A DNA stretch of 58,683 nt from Pseudomonadota bacterium (GTDB lineage Bacteria; Pseudomonadota; Gammaproteobacteria; Burkholderiales; Burkholderiaceae_C), in contig CAUJIM010000091.1 of assembly GCA_963205335.1 (NCBI GenBank), positions 1-58,683 of the forward strand. Reading direction: 5' to 3'. How positions within the stretch are numbered: the stretch's first letter is position 1; each line of letters begins with the position of its first letter. Of the stretch, positions 33,394-41,640 are shown one piece after another. Under the pieces are notes generated by a model that did no database searches, was not told where the DNA came from, and saw only the letters and a list, made by a program, of their open reading frames with translations. Both the position numbers and the translations under genes were made by a program.

Positions 33394-34786
33394 GCCGAGC
33401 CAGGCCTGGGGCGACCTGGTGCGCCGCGCGCGCGAGCGCGTGGCGCAGGAGCTGCCGCTGGCCACGCGCGGCACGCTCACGCGGCTGACCGGCCTGGTGC
33501 TGGAGGCGGCCGGCCTGCGCGTGCCGGTGGGCTCGCAGTGCCTGGTGCGCCAGGGCCGCTCCGAGCCGGTGCTGGCCGAGGTGGTGGGGTTCTCGGGCGA
33601 TCGCGCCTTCCTCATGCCGGCCGGCGACGTCCACGGCCTGTCCAGCGGCGCCAGCGTCGCGCTCGCGCCGGCCTACGTGCCCCCGCTGCGCCTGGGCGAG
33701 GCGGCGGATGCGCAGCCGCCCACGGGCGGCGGCGTGCTCTGCCTGCCGCTGGGCGATGGCCTGCTCGGGCGTGTGGTGGACGCGCAGGGCGAGCCGCTGG
33801 ACCACGCCGGGCCGCTGCAGGGCGTCGCCGCCCGGCCGCTCGGCCGCGAGCCGCTCAATGCGATGGAGCGCGCGCCCGTGCGCGAGGCGCTCGACACCGG
33901 AGTGCGCGCCATCAACGGGCTGCTCACCGTCGGCCGGGGCCAGCGCCTGGGCCTGTTCGCCGGCTCGGGCGTCGGCAAGAGCGTGCTGCTCGGGATGATG
34001 GCGCGCTACACGCGGGCCGACGTGATCGTGGTCGGGCTGATCGGCGAGCGCGGGCGCGAGGTTAAGGAATTCGTCGAGGACATCCTGGGGCGCCGGGACC
34101 GCGATCGCGCGGTGGTGGTGGCGGCGCCGGCCGACGCGCCGCCGCTCCTGCGCATGCAGGGCGCCTCGTACGCCACGGCGGTGGCCGAATACTTCCGCGA
34201 CCAGGGCAAGCACGTGCTGCTGCTGATGGATTCGCTCACGCGCTACGCCATGGCGCAGCGCGAGATCGCGCTGGCGATCGGCGAGGCCCCCGCCACCAAG
34301 GGCTACCCGCCGAGCTGCTTCGCCAAGCTGCCGCAGCTCGTCGAGCGCAGCGGCAACGGCCTGAACGGCGTGGGTTCGATCACCGCGTTCTACACCGTGC
34401 TCTCCGAGGGCGACGACCAGCAGGACCCGATCGCCGACGCCTCGCGCGCCATCCTGGACGGGCACGTCGTGCTCTCCCGCGCGCTGGCCGAGAGCGGGCA
34501 CTACCCGGCGATCGACATCGAGCAGTCGGCCTCGCGCGTCATGGTCAACGTGGTGGAGCCCGAGCACTTCGCGCTGGCGCGCGACTTTCGCGCGACCTGG
34601 TCGCGCTACCAGAAGAGCAGCGACCTGATCCAGGTGGGGGCCTACGTCCCGGGCTCGGACCCGCAGCTCGACGAAGCCATCCGCCTGCAGCCTGCGCTGC
34701 AATCGTTTCTGCAGCAGGACATGCGCGCCGCGGCCGGCCTGGGCGAGAGTCTGGCCGCGATAGCCGGCGCGCTGGGCCGCGAGTGA
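33383..34786 (+). CDS. fliI: Flagellum-specific export ATPase FliI
   Basis: Hexameric ATPase related to F1-beta, 467 residues. Walker [11 protein letters not shown] is near residue 195. The following [17 protein letters not shown], the Walker B-type [20 protein letters not shown] and the [16 protein letters not shown] stretch are typical of FliI. The ATG at 33383 lies inside the fliH 3' end, indicating translational coupling. It powers unfolding and delivery of export substrates at the gate formed by FliP, FliQ and FliR. Confidence 0.98.
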   Translation: MAVEPSQAWGDLVRRARERVAQELPLATRGTLTRLTGLVLEAAGLRVPVGSQCLVRQGRSEPVLAEVVGFSGDRAFLMPAGDVHGLSSGASVALAPAYVPPLRLGEAADAQPPTGGGVLCLPLGDGLLGRVVDAQGEPLDHAGPLQGVAARPLGREPLNAMERAPVREALDTGVRAINGLLTVGRGQRLGLFAGSGVGKSVLLGMMARYTRADVIVVGLIGERGREVKEFVEDILGRRDRDRAVVVAAPADAPPLLRMQGASYATAVAEYFRDQGKHVLLLMDSLTRYAMAQREIALAIGEAPATKGYPPSCFAKLPQLVERSGNGLNGVGSITAFYTVLSEGDDQQDPIADASRAILDGHVVLSRALAESGHYPAIDIEQSASRVMVNVVEPEHFALARDFRATWSRYQKSSDLIQVGAYVPGSDPQLDEAIRLQPALQSFLQQDMRAAAGLGESLAAIAGALGRE

Positions 34787-34798
34787 CGGGAGGCGGCG

Positions 34799-35263
34799 AT
34801 GGCGACCCTGAGGGCTTTCGAGGTAGCGGTCGACCTGGCGCGGCGCCAGCGCGACGCGGCCCGCCAGGCGCTGCTGCTGGCCCGCCGGCAATGCCACGGC
34901 GCGCAGGCGCAGCTCGCGCAGCTCGCGCAGTACGCGCACGAGACGCGCCAGCGCTGGGGCCCGAGCGAAAACGCCGTGCTGCAACCCGAGGTGCTGCGCC
35001 ACCAGGTGCAGTTCCTGCACCGGCTGGAGCAGACGATCGCCCTGCAGCACCGGGTGGTGGGCGAGCAGCAGGAGCGCGCGGACCGGGCCGCGCGGCTGCT
35101 GGCGGCGGCCGAGGCGCGCGTCGCCAGCCTGCTCCAGGTGCTCGAGCGCCGCCGCGGCGACCTGGCGCGCCAGCAGCAGCGGCGCGAGCAGAAGGAAACC
35201 GACGAACTGGCGATGCAGCGCCACGTGCGCGGCCTGGGCAGGCAATTGACACAAGGAATCTGA
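34799..35263 (+). CDS. fliJ: Flagellar export chaperone FliJ
   Basis: Small coiled-coil protein of 154 residues that sits in the FliI ring and recycles chaperones. The sequence is almost wholly helical and rich in Arg, Gln and Leu (for example RQCHGAQAQLAQLAQYA), which is all that is conserved in FliJ. The assignment rests on this composition, on length, and on position between fliI and fliK. It starts 12 bases after fliI. Confidence 0.9.
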   Translation: MATLRAFEVAVDLARRQRDAARQALLLARRQCHGAQAQLAQLAQYAHETRQRWGPSENAVLQPEVLRHQVQFLHRLEQTIALQHRVVGEQQERADRAARLLAAAEARVASLLQVLERRRGDLARQQQRREQKETDELAMQRHVRGLGRQLTQGI

Positions 35264-35269
35264 CCACAT

Positions 35270-36613
35270 ATGGAACAGGCACGCATCGCCCCGTCGCAGC
35301 CGCGCCCCGCGGCGCCGGCGCAGCCCGGCACCGGCGCCAACGGCAAGCCGGCGGCCGACGAGAACGCTCCCGGCAAGACCGGCGGTTTCGCCTTGCTGCT
35401 GGCGGCGCTGGGTGCCGCCGCGCCCCAGGGGGAGTCCGCGCAGGCGGTGGATGCCTCGGCGCTGCAGGATGGTGCCGAAACGGCGGACGGCAGGGCCGCG
35501 GACTGGTGCGGCGCCGCGGCCGACGCCGCGCAGGCGCCCGATGGCGCGCCGCAGCCGCCCGCGCGCAAAGGGGCGGCCGCCGACCCCCTGGCGGCCGATG
35601 GCTCGCTGGCGGGCCATTTGAACCTGCTGCTGCAGCAGGCGCAGCGCCCCGCGGCCGAGGGGGCGGCGCCGCGGGGATCGCTCGTGGGAGAGACGGCGCG
35701 GCTCGATGGAGGTACGGCCGAACCCGTCGCGCGCGCCACCCCGGGGCGCGCCGCCGCAGCCGGACCCGGGCCGCGCGCGGGGGCGGCGGCCTGGAGCGGC
35801 GCGGCGCCGTCCACGGCCGCGGGCGCCGCCCCGGCCAGTGGTGCGGCCGGCGATGCCGGGGCGCTGCTGCCCGCGTCGGCGGCGCAGGCGGCGTCGGCGG
35901 CAGCGCCGCTGAACGCGCTGCCGGCATCGGCCGCGGGCGCGGCACAGGATGGCGGCCGGGTTTCGGTGCACGAAGCGCCCCCGCTGGGCCACTGGGCGGG
36001 TGCGAACGACGCCCCGGTGGCGCCGCTGGCGCTGGCGGATGCCGCCGCCGTGCTGCGCTCGCGCACGGCCTCTCCGGCGGGTTCGCAGGCGGGGGACGGT
36101 GCCGCGGGCGGCGACGGCGCCGGCCTGCGGCAGGCCCCGCCGGAGCAGCCGGCCGGGGCGGGCGGCGCGCCCGATGGCTTGCCCGGCGACGGGCGGGTGA
36201 CGGACGATTTCATGGAGCGGCTCTCCGAGCAGGTGACCTTCTGGGTGCACCAGAAGACCCAGCGCGCGGAGCTCACGCTCGACCACGACGGCCAGGCGGT
36301 GCAGGTGCGGGTGGCGCTCGACGGCGACGCGACCAGCGTCGCCTTCCGCAGCGACCACGCCGCCGCGCGGCAGGCGCTCGATGCCGGGCTGGACGATCTG
36401 CGTTCGCTGTTGCGCGACCAGGGGCTGGAGCTGGCGCAGGTGAGCGTGGACGTGGCGGGCGGGCAGGGCGGCGGCGCGGCCCGGCAGGACGCGCACGCCG
36501 GTGCGCACCGGGAGGGCGGCGGCGCCACCGCGCGCGTCGCCGCGCCCGCGCCGCCGCCCGGCCGCCCGGAGCACGCGGCGGCGGGCCGGCGCGCGCTCGA
36601 CGTCTTCGTCTGA
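35270..36613 (+). CDS. fliK: Flagellar hook-length control protein FliK
   Basis: Secreted ruler and specificity switch, 447 residues. The first 300 residues are Ala/Gly/Pro-rich and low complexity, as expected for the ruler part. The C-terminal hook-length domain is visible as RAELTLDHDGQAVQVRVALD and RQALDAGLDDLRSLLRDQGL. It starts six bases after the fliJ stop. The Ala-rich part is so GC-rich that all reading frames stay open here. Confidence 0.92.
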   Translation: MEQARIAPSQPRPAAPAQPGTGANGKPAADENAPGKTGGFALLLAALGAAAPQGESAQAVDASALQDGAETADGRAADWCGAAADAAQAPDGAPQPPARKGAAADPLAADGSLAGHLNLLLQQAQRPAAEGAAPRGSLVGETARLDGGTAEPVARATPGRAAAAGPGPRAGAAAWSGAAPSTAAGAAPASGAAGDAGALLPASAAQAASAAAPLNALPASAAGAAQDGGRVSVHEAPPLGHWAGANDAPVAPLALADAAAVLRSRTASPAGSQAGDGAAGGDGAGLRQAPPEQPAGAGGAPDGLPGDGRVTDDFMERLSEQVTFWVHQKTQRAELTLDHDGQAVQVRVALDGDATSVAFRSDHAAARQALDAGLDDLRSLLRDQGLELAQVSVDVAGGQGGGAARQDAHAGAHREGGGATARVAAPAPPPGRPEHAAAGRRALDVFV

Positions 36614-36664
36614 TCGCGGCGCGATGGGCGCCCGAAAGTCCTGTTTTCGCGGTGCTATTCGGGC

Positions 36665-36693
36665 TATTGCGGGCCGGCGGCGCGTCCAATAAT
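36665..36693 (+). promoter_or_regulatory. Candidate promoter of fliLMNOPQR
   Basis: AATAAT at 36688-36693 is followed by CAGG, similar to the ATAATC at the flgB site and the AATAATC upstream of fliF. A poor -35 (TATTGC) lies 17 bases upstream. The 160-base gap between fliK and fliL is the only real break in cluster II, so a new promoter here is plausible. Weak by sequence alone. Confidence 0.3.
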
Positions 36694-36775
36694 CAGGCAT
36701 CGGTTCGGTGGTGTCGCGCGGATGCTTCCGGACGGTTGGAATCATGGCGCCCGCGCGGCGCGAGAAAGCCCAGAC

Positions 36776-37345
36776 GTGCCTGAAGAAACTGCTGCTCCCG
36801 TGCCACCCAAGAGCAAGAAGAAGTGGCTGCTGATCATCCTGGTCGCCGTGGTCGTGCTCGCCCTCGCGGCCGCGGGCGCGCTCTGGTACGTCGCCAAGCA
36901 GCGCAGCGCCAGCCTGGACGAGGACGGGGTGGAGCAGGCCGCGGAGCCGGCCGAACCCAAGACGCCGCCCGCCTTCCTGCCGCTGGACAACATGGTGGTC
37001 AATCTGGCCGATCCCGGCGGCGACCGCTTTGCCCAGATGGGCATCACCCTGGAGCTGGCCGACGCCAAGACGGCCGAGAAGGTCAAGACCTACATGCCCA
37101 GCATCCGCAGCGGTGTGCTGATGCTGCTCTCGCAGCGCACGAGCGATGAATTGCTTTCGCGCGAAGGCAAGGAGAAACTGGCGGCGGACGTGCGCCTGGA
37201 GGTGCTGAACGCGCTCGGCTACACGCCGCCCAAGGCGCGCGGGCGCAAGAATGGCGCCGACGAGGATGGCGACGCGGCGCCGCGCAAGGCGCCGGCCGAC
37301 GGCCCGGTGCGCGCGGTGCTGTTCTCCAGTTTCATCGTCCAGTGA
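36776..37345 (+). CDS. fliL: Flagellar basal body-associated protein FliL
   Basis: Stator-associated membrane protein, about 189 residues from the GTG at 36776 (GAGAAAG upstream), or 207 from the ATG at 36722, which has no good ribosome site. A single membrane helix (WLLIILVAVVVLALAAAGAL) is near residue 15 of the short form, followed by the periplasmic domain: AFLPLDNMVVNLADPGGDRF, then QMGITLELADAKTAEKV. It helps anchor stators at the motor. Confidence 0.92.
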   Translation: MPEETAAPVPPKSKKKWLLIILVAVVVLALAAAGALWYVAKQRSASLDEDGVEQAAEPAEPKTPPAFLPLDNMVVNLADPGGDRFAQMGITLELADAKTAEKVKTYMPSIRSGVLMLLSQRTSDELLSREGKEKLAADVRLEVLNALGYTPPKARGRKNGADEDGDAAPRKAPADGPVRAVLFSSFIVQ

Positions 37346-37369
37346 CGCGGTGGTCCGAAGAGGTATTGC

Positions 37370-38374
37370 ATGAAAGACTCGTTCTTGTCCCAGGAAGAGG
37401 TCGACGCCCTGCTCGAAGGGGTGACCGGCGAGAGCCAGAAGACCCTCCAGGAAGAGGTGCAGACGGGTGTCATCCGCGACTACGATCTCTCCAGCCAGGA
37501 GCGCATCGTGCGCGGGCGCATGCCGACGATGGAGATCGTCAACGAGCGCTTCGCGCGCAACCTGCGCGTGGCGCTGTTCAATTTCATCCGCCGCAGCCCC
37601 GACGTCTCGGTGGGCACCGTGTCGGTGCAGCGCTACAGCGCCTTCCTGCGCGAAATCGTGGCGCCGACCAATTTCAACATCGTCGCCATCCGGCCGCTGC
37701 GCGGCAACGGGCTGGTGGTGTGCGACCCCTCGCTCCTGTTCGGCATCATCGACGCGCTCTACGGCGGCGTCGGCAAGTACCGCTCGCGCATCGAGGGCCG
37801 CGACTTCTCGTCGGCCGAGCAGCGCGTGATCGAGCGCCTCGTGGACGTCATCACCGGCGAATACAAGAAGGCGTGGCAGGGCATTTACCCGCTGGAGCTG
37901 GTCTACCAGCGCTCGGAGATGCAGCCGCAGTTCGCCAACATCGCCACGCCGAGCGAAATCGTCGTCTCCACCGCGTTCCACCTGGAGATCGGCGACCTGG
38001 AGGGCTCGATCCACATCTGCATGCCGTACGCGACGCTGGAGCCGATCCGCGACGTCCTGTACTCGAACGTGCAGGGCGACGCGCTCGAGGTGGACCGGCG
38101 CTGGGTCAGGGTGCTGTCGCGCGAAATCCAGTCGGCCGAGGTCACGCTGGTGGTGGAGCTGGCGCGCGCCGACGCCACCGTCGAGCAGTTGCTCGCGATG
38201 CGCCCGGGCGACTTCATCGAGCTGGAGCGACAGCCGCGCGTGCGCGCGTCGGTCAGCGGTATCGATCTGTTCGAGTGCCAGTACGGCACGCACAACGCCA
38301 AATACGCCATCCGCATTGAAGAGCGCCTGCACAACGGCGACGCGGGCTGGACAGGAGATGAACATGGCCACTGA
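37370..38374 (+). CDS. fliM: Flagellar motor switch protein FliM
   Basis: C-ring subunit that binds phosphorylated CheY, 334 residues. The N-terminal CheY-binding peptide is present as FLSQEEVDALLEGVTGE. The middle domain shows RMPTMEIVNERFARNLRV and a GGVGKYRSRIEGRDF motif, and the C-terminal SpoA domain ends with QPRVRASVSGIDLFECQYG. The start lies 24 bases after fliL. It overlaps fliN by 11 bases. Confidence 0.98.
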   Translation: MKDSFLSQEEVDALLEGVTGESQKTLQEEVQTGVIRDYDLSSQERIVRGRMPTMEIVNERFARNLRVALFNFIRRSPDVSVGTVSVQRYSAFLREIVAPTNFNIVAIRPLRGNGLVVCDPSLLFGIIDALYGGVGKYRSRIEGRDFSSAEQRVIERLVDVITGEYKKAWQGIYPLELVYQRSEMQPQFANIATPSEIVVSTAFHLEIGDLEGSIHICMPYATLEPIRDVLYSNVQGDALEVDRRWVRVLSREIQSAEVTLVVELARADATVEQLLAMRPGDFIELERQPRVRASVSGIDLFECQYGTHNAKYAIRIEERLHNGDAGWTGDEHGH

Positions 38375-38825
38375 CGCCACACCCAACGACACTCCCGCGC
38401 ACGGCGGGGCCCAGGGGGCCGCCGACGACACGTTCTCCGACTGGGCCGAGGCGCTGCAGGAGCAGAAGGCCGCCGGCCAGGGCGCCGGGGAGCCGGAGCA
38501 GGGCGGGCCGCTTTCGGGCGCCGCGCCGCGGACCTTCTCCGGCCCGGGCGATCCCTCGGTGCAGGACATCAACATGGTGCTCGACATCCCGGTGCAGCTC
38601 TCGGTCGAGCTCGGGCGCACCAAGGTGCCGATCAAGTACATCCTGCAGCTCGCCCAGGGCTCGGTGGTCGAACTCGACGCGCTCGCGGGCGAGCCGATGG
38701 ACGTGCTGGTCAACGGCTACCTCATCGCCCAGGGCGAGGTGGTGGTGGTGAACGACAAGTTCGGCATCCGCCTGACCGATGTCGTCACGCCGTCGGAGCG
38801 GCTGCGCCGTGTCAGCCGGGGCTAG
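38364..38825 (+). CDS. fliN: Flagellar motor switch protein FliN
   Basis: C-ring protein of 153 residues from the ATG at 38364 (AGGAG six bases upstream); an in-frame ATG at 38358 is possible. The first 70 residues are acidic and low complexity. The SpoA domain is clear: MVLDIPVQLSVELGRTKVPI, then PMDVLVNGYLIAQGEVVVVN and KFGIRLTDVV. The start lies within the 3' end of fliM and the stop within fliO. Confidence 0.97.
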   Translation: MATDATPNDTPAHGGAQGAADDTFSDWAEALQEQKAAGQGAGEPEQGGPLSGAAPRTFSGPGDPSVQDINMVLDIPVQLSVELGRTKVPIKYILQLAQGSVVELDALAGEPMDVLVNGYLIAQGEVVVVNDKFGIRLTDVVTPSERLRRVSRG

Positions 38826-39153
38826 CGCGGGCTTCACCCAGTCGCTCGTCTGGGTGGTGCTCTTCGTCGGCGCCGTCGCGCTGCTGCCGTGGCTGGTGCG
38901 CCGCATCCAGCGCCGCCAGGGCGGCCTGGCGTCGGCGGGCGGTGTCGGCTCGCGCGTGCTGGCCTCGGTGGCCCTGGGGCCGCAGCAGCGCGTCGTGACC
39001 GTGGAGACCGGCGGCCCGCAGGAGCGCGTGGTGCTGGTGCTGGGCGTGACGGCGCAGCAGATCAGCTGCCTGCACGTGCTGCGCGGCACTTCGTTCGCGG
39101 CCGAGGCGGCGGCGGCGCGCAAGGAGTCCGATGGTGCATCCGGACATGACTGA
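38809..39153 (+). CDS. fliO: Flagellar export apparatus protein FliO
   Basis: Small export-gate assembly factor, 114 residues from a GTG at 38809. One membrane helix (SLVWVVLFVGAVALLPWLV) is followed by a cytoplasmic domain with VALGPQQRVVTVETGGPQER and a VTAQQISCLHVL stretch, as in FliO. It overlaps both fliN and fliP. The start is uncertain because the frame is open further upstream inside fliN. Confidence 0.9.
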   Translation: MSAGASAGFTQSLVWVVLFVGAVALLPWLVRRIQRRQGGLASAGGVGSRVLASVALGPQQRVVTVETGGPQERVVLVLGVTAQQISCLHVLRGTSFAAEAAAARKESDGASGHD

Positions 39154-39904
39154 AGCGCGCTGGCGCCGGGCGCTCGCGGCCGTGGCGCTGCTGGCCTTGC
39201 TGCCGGCGGGCGGCGCGCTGGCGCAGACCGCGGGCAGCCTGCCCATCGTGATCGGCGCGGGCCCGGGCGGCAACAGCTATTCGGTGCCGATCCAGACCCT
39301 GCTGTTCTTCACGGCGCTGTCGTTCCTGCCCGCGGTGCTGCTCCTGATGACCAGCTTCACGCGCATCGTGATCGTGCTCTCGCTGCTGCGCCAGGCGCTG
39401 GGCACGCAGGCGGCGCCGCCCAACCAGGTGATCGTCGGCCTGTCGCTCTTTCTCACGCTCTTCGTCATGGGGCCGACGCTCGACAAGGTCTACCAGGAGG
39501 CCTATCTGCCGTACACGCAGAACACGCTGTCGTTCGAGCAGGCGCTGCCCAAGGCGGAGGCGCCGATGCGCGCCTTCATGCTCAAGCAGACGCGCCAGAG
39601 CGACTTCGCGCTGTTCGCGCGCCTGGCCAGGCTCGCGCCCGAGGTGGGCGCGGAGACCGCGCCGCTGCGCGTGCTGGTGCCCGCCTTCGTCACGAGCGAG
39701 CTCAAGTCGGCGTTCCAGATCGCGTTCATGGTCTTCATCCCGTTCCTGATCATCGACATGGTGGTGGCCAGCGTGCTCATGTCGCTGGGCATGATGATGC
39801 TCTCGCCGGTGCTGGTGGCGCTGCCGTTCAAGCTCATGCTGTTCGTGCTGGCGGACGGCTGGAATCTGCTCATGGGCTCGCTGGCCGCCAGTTTCGCAAC
39901 CTGA
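39131..39904 (+). CDS. fliP: Flagellar export gate protein FliP
   Basis: Core of the type III export gate, 257 residues. A cleavable signal peptide (ALLALLPAGGALAQ) is followed by FFTALSFLPAVLLLMTSFTR, GTQAAPPNQVIVGLSLFLT and AFMVFIPFLIIDMVVASVLM, all typical. AAGGAG lies just upstream of the ATG at 39131, although the ATG at 39146 is also possible. It overlaps fliO by 23 bases. Confidence 0.98.
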   Translation: MVHPDMTEARWRRALAAVALLALLPAGGALAQTAGSLPIVIGAGPGGNSYSVPIQTLLFFTALSFLPAVLLLMTSFTRIVIVLSLLRQALGTQAAPPNQVIVGLSLFLTLFVMGPTLDKVYQEAYLPYTQNTLSFEQALPKAEAPMRAFMLKQTRQSDFALFARLARLAPEVGAETAPLRVLVPAFVTSELKSAFQIAFMVFIPFLIIDMVVASVLMSLGMMMLSPVLVALPFKLMLFVLADGWNLLMGSLAASFAT

Positions 39905-39913
39905 GGTATCGGG

Positions 39914-40183
39914 ATGACCGCGCAATTCGTACTCACGCTGGGCCACGAGGCCCTGATGCTGCTGCTCATGATCGCGCTGCCGGCGCTCGGCGCGGTGATG
40001 GTCGTCGGCATGCTGGTGAGCATCTTCCAGGCCGTCACGCAGGTGCACGAGGCGACGCTGTCGTTCGTGCCCAAGCTGGTGGCGGCGGTGGTGGTGTTCG
40101 CCGTGGCCGGGCCGTGGATGGTGACGACGCTGGTGGACTATCTGCGCCGCACCATCGAGGCCATACCCAGCGTCGTCGGGTAG
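39914..40183 (+). CDS. fliQ: Flagellar export gate protein FliQ
   Basis: Gate subunit of 89 residues with two membrane helices. LMLLLMIALPALGAVMVVGM and LVSIFQAVTQVHEATLSFVP are the family motifs. It lies nine bases after fliP and five before fliR. It wraps the FliP-FliR core of the export channel. Confidence 0.98.
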   Translation: MTAQFVLTLGHEALMLLLMIALPALGAVMVVGMLVSIFQAVTQVHEATLSFVPKLVAAVVVFAVAGPWMVTTLVDYLRRTIEAIPSVVG

Positions 40184-40188
40184 CCGCC

Positions 40189-40956
40189 GTGCTCACCGTC
40201 AGCGAGGCGCAGCTCATGGCGTGGCTGTCGCCGCTGCTGTGGCCCTTCCTGCGCGTGCTGGCGGTGTTCACCTCGGCGCCGGTGTTCTCCATGCGCGCGT
40301 TTCCGCTGCGCACCAAGATCGGCCTGGCCTTTCTCGTGGCCGTCTGCGCGCAGGCGGCGCTGCCGCCGCAGCCGGTCATCGCGCTGGATTCCGGCGCCGC
40401 GGCGGGCGCCGTGCTCCAGCAGGTGGGCATCGGGCTGATGATCGGCTTCGCCGTGCGGCTGGTGTTCGTCGCCATCGAGCTCGCGGGCGAGGTGGTGGGC
40501 CTGCAGATGGGCTTGAACTACGCCTCGTTCTTCGATCCCGCGAGCAATTCGCAGAGCAGCGCGGTGGCGCGCTTCTACGGCAACATCACGATGCTGCTGT
40601 TCGTCGTGGCCAACGGCCACCTGATGGTGCTGATGGCCACGCTGCAGAGTTTCCAGAGCTTTCCGGTCGATGGCAGCTTCCTGCAGGCGGTGCAGCAGAT
40701 GCAGCTGCACCGGCTCGGCAGCGGCATCTTCGCCAGCGCGCTGTGGATCGCGCTGCCACTGGTGGCGCTGCTGATGTTCGTCAACCTGACCATGGGCGTG
40801 ATCTCGCGCGTCGCGCCGCAGATGAACATCTACGCCGTGGGGTTTCCGGTCACGATCACCGTCGGCCTGCTCGGCATCACCGCCACGCTGCCGATGCTCG
40901 AGCAGCCGATGCTGACCCTGCTGCAGCAGGCGATGGACCTGTTCGCGCCGCGCTGA
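40189..40956 (+). CDS. fliR: Flagellar export gate protein FliR
   Basis: Gate subunit of 255 residues with about six membrane helices. The start is taken as the GTG at 40189, five bases after the fliQ stop; the frame is open upstream but would run through fliQ. Family motifs: FLRVLAVFTSAPVFSMRAFP near the start, AGEVVGLQMGLNYASFFDP and VNLTMGVISRVAPQMNIYAV. Last gene of the fli operon, ending at a repeat of family 1. Confidence 0.96.
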   Translation: MLTVSEAQLMAWLSPLLWPFLRVLAVFTSAPVFSMRAFPLRTKIGLAFLVAVCAQAALPPQPVIALDSGAAAGAVLQQVGIGLMIGFAVRLVFVAIELAGEVVGLQMGLNYASFFDPASNSQSSAVARFYGNITMLLFVVANGHLMVLMATLQSFQSFPVDGSFLQAVQQMQLHRLGSGIFASALWIALPLVALLMFVNLTMGVISRVAPQMNIYAVGFPVTITVGLLGITATLPMLEQPMLTLLQQAMDLFAPR

Positions 40957-41010
40957 TGCTATCTATAAAGTAGCTAATTGCGCTTGATTGACGGGCGCTA
41001 AGGGCGGATT
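40957..41010. repeat. Palindromic repeat family 1, copy D, between convergent fliR and the response regulator
   Basis: GCTATCTATAAAGTAGCT, then TTGCGCTTGATTGACGGGCG and TAAGGGCGGATTT match the family order. The core can pair GCGC with GCGC. As with copy A at 6003 it fills the whole space between two converging genes, which suggests a terminator function for both. Confidence 0.72.
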
Positions 41011-41640
41011 TCATACCAATTGGTTGCGGATCGCGTACACCGTGAGTTCGGCGTTGTTGCTCAGCTGCAGCTTGTCGAGCACCCGTGCGCGGTAGACGCT
41101 GACGGTCTTGGGGCTGAGCATGAGCTCCTTGGCGATGTCCGACAGGCGCTTGCCCGACGCGATCTTGGTGAGCGTCTGCAGTTCGCGCTCGGACAGCGCT
41201 TCGTGCGGCAGCTCGCGCGCGGGCTGCGCCAGGCTGTCGGCGAGCAGCTGCGCGACCACCGGCGTGAGGTACTTGCGCCCCTGCACCACCGTGCGGACCG
41301 CGTCGATCAGCCGCAGCGGATCGTCGGCCTTGTTGGCATAGCCGCTGGCGCCGGCCCGGATGGCGCGCAGCGCGTACTGGTCCTCGGGGTACATCGAGAC
41401 GATCAGCACCTTGATCTTCGGGTGGCTCTCGTGCAGGCTGGCCAGGATTTCCAGGCCGCTGCGCCCTGGCAGGTTCAGGTCGAGCAGCAGCACGTCGCAG
41501 TCGGTGTGGCGCAGCAGCTCCTTGAGCTCGGGGTAGCTGGCGGCCTCGCCGACCACCTCGATGTCGGCCGCCTCGGCGAGCGTGTCGCGGATGCCCCGGC
41601 GCAGCACGGCGTGGTCATCGCAGAGCAGGACGTGGATCAT
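41011..41640 (-). CDS. NarL/FixJ-type response regulator
   Basis: Two-component regulator of 209 residues. The receiver domain has acidic residues in LLCDDHAV and the phosphorylation Asp at residue 54 (LLLDLNLPG). The C-terminal LuxR-type helix-turn-helix is seen as LSERELQTLTKIASGKRLSD, followed by SPKTVSVYRARVLDKL. The start overlaps the stop of the upstream kinase gene (ATGA), so kinase and regulator form a pair. Target genes are unknown; placement between fliR and cheA suggests a link with motility. Confidence 0.93.
   Translation of the reverse strand: MIHVLLCDDHAVLRRGIRDTLAEAADIEVVGEAASYPELKELLRHTDCDVLLLDLNLPGRSGLEILASLHESHPKIKVLIVSMYPEDQYALRAIRAGASGYANKADDPLRLIDAVRTVVQGRKYLTPVVAQLLADSLAQPARELPHEALSERELQTLTKIASGKRLSDIAKELMLSPKTVSVYRARVLDKLQLSNNAELTVYAIRNQLV

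Noticed and set aside
32705-38713. A 2002-codon open frame antisense to fliH-fliN, and a 1448-codon frame antisense to fliE-fliH
   Set aside because: Both are by-products of the very high GC at third codon positions. Their translations are low complexity, match no family I know, and lie over well-conserved flagellar genes.
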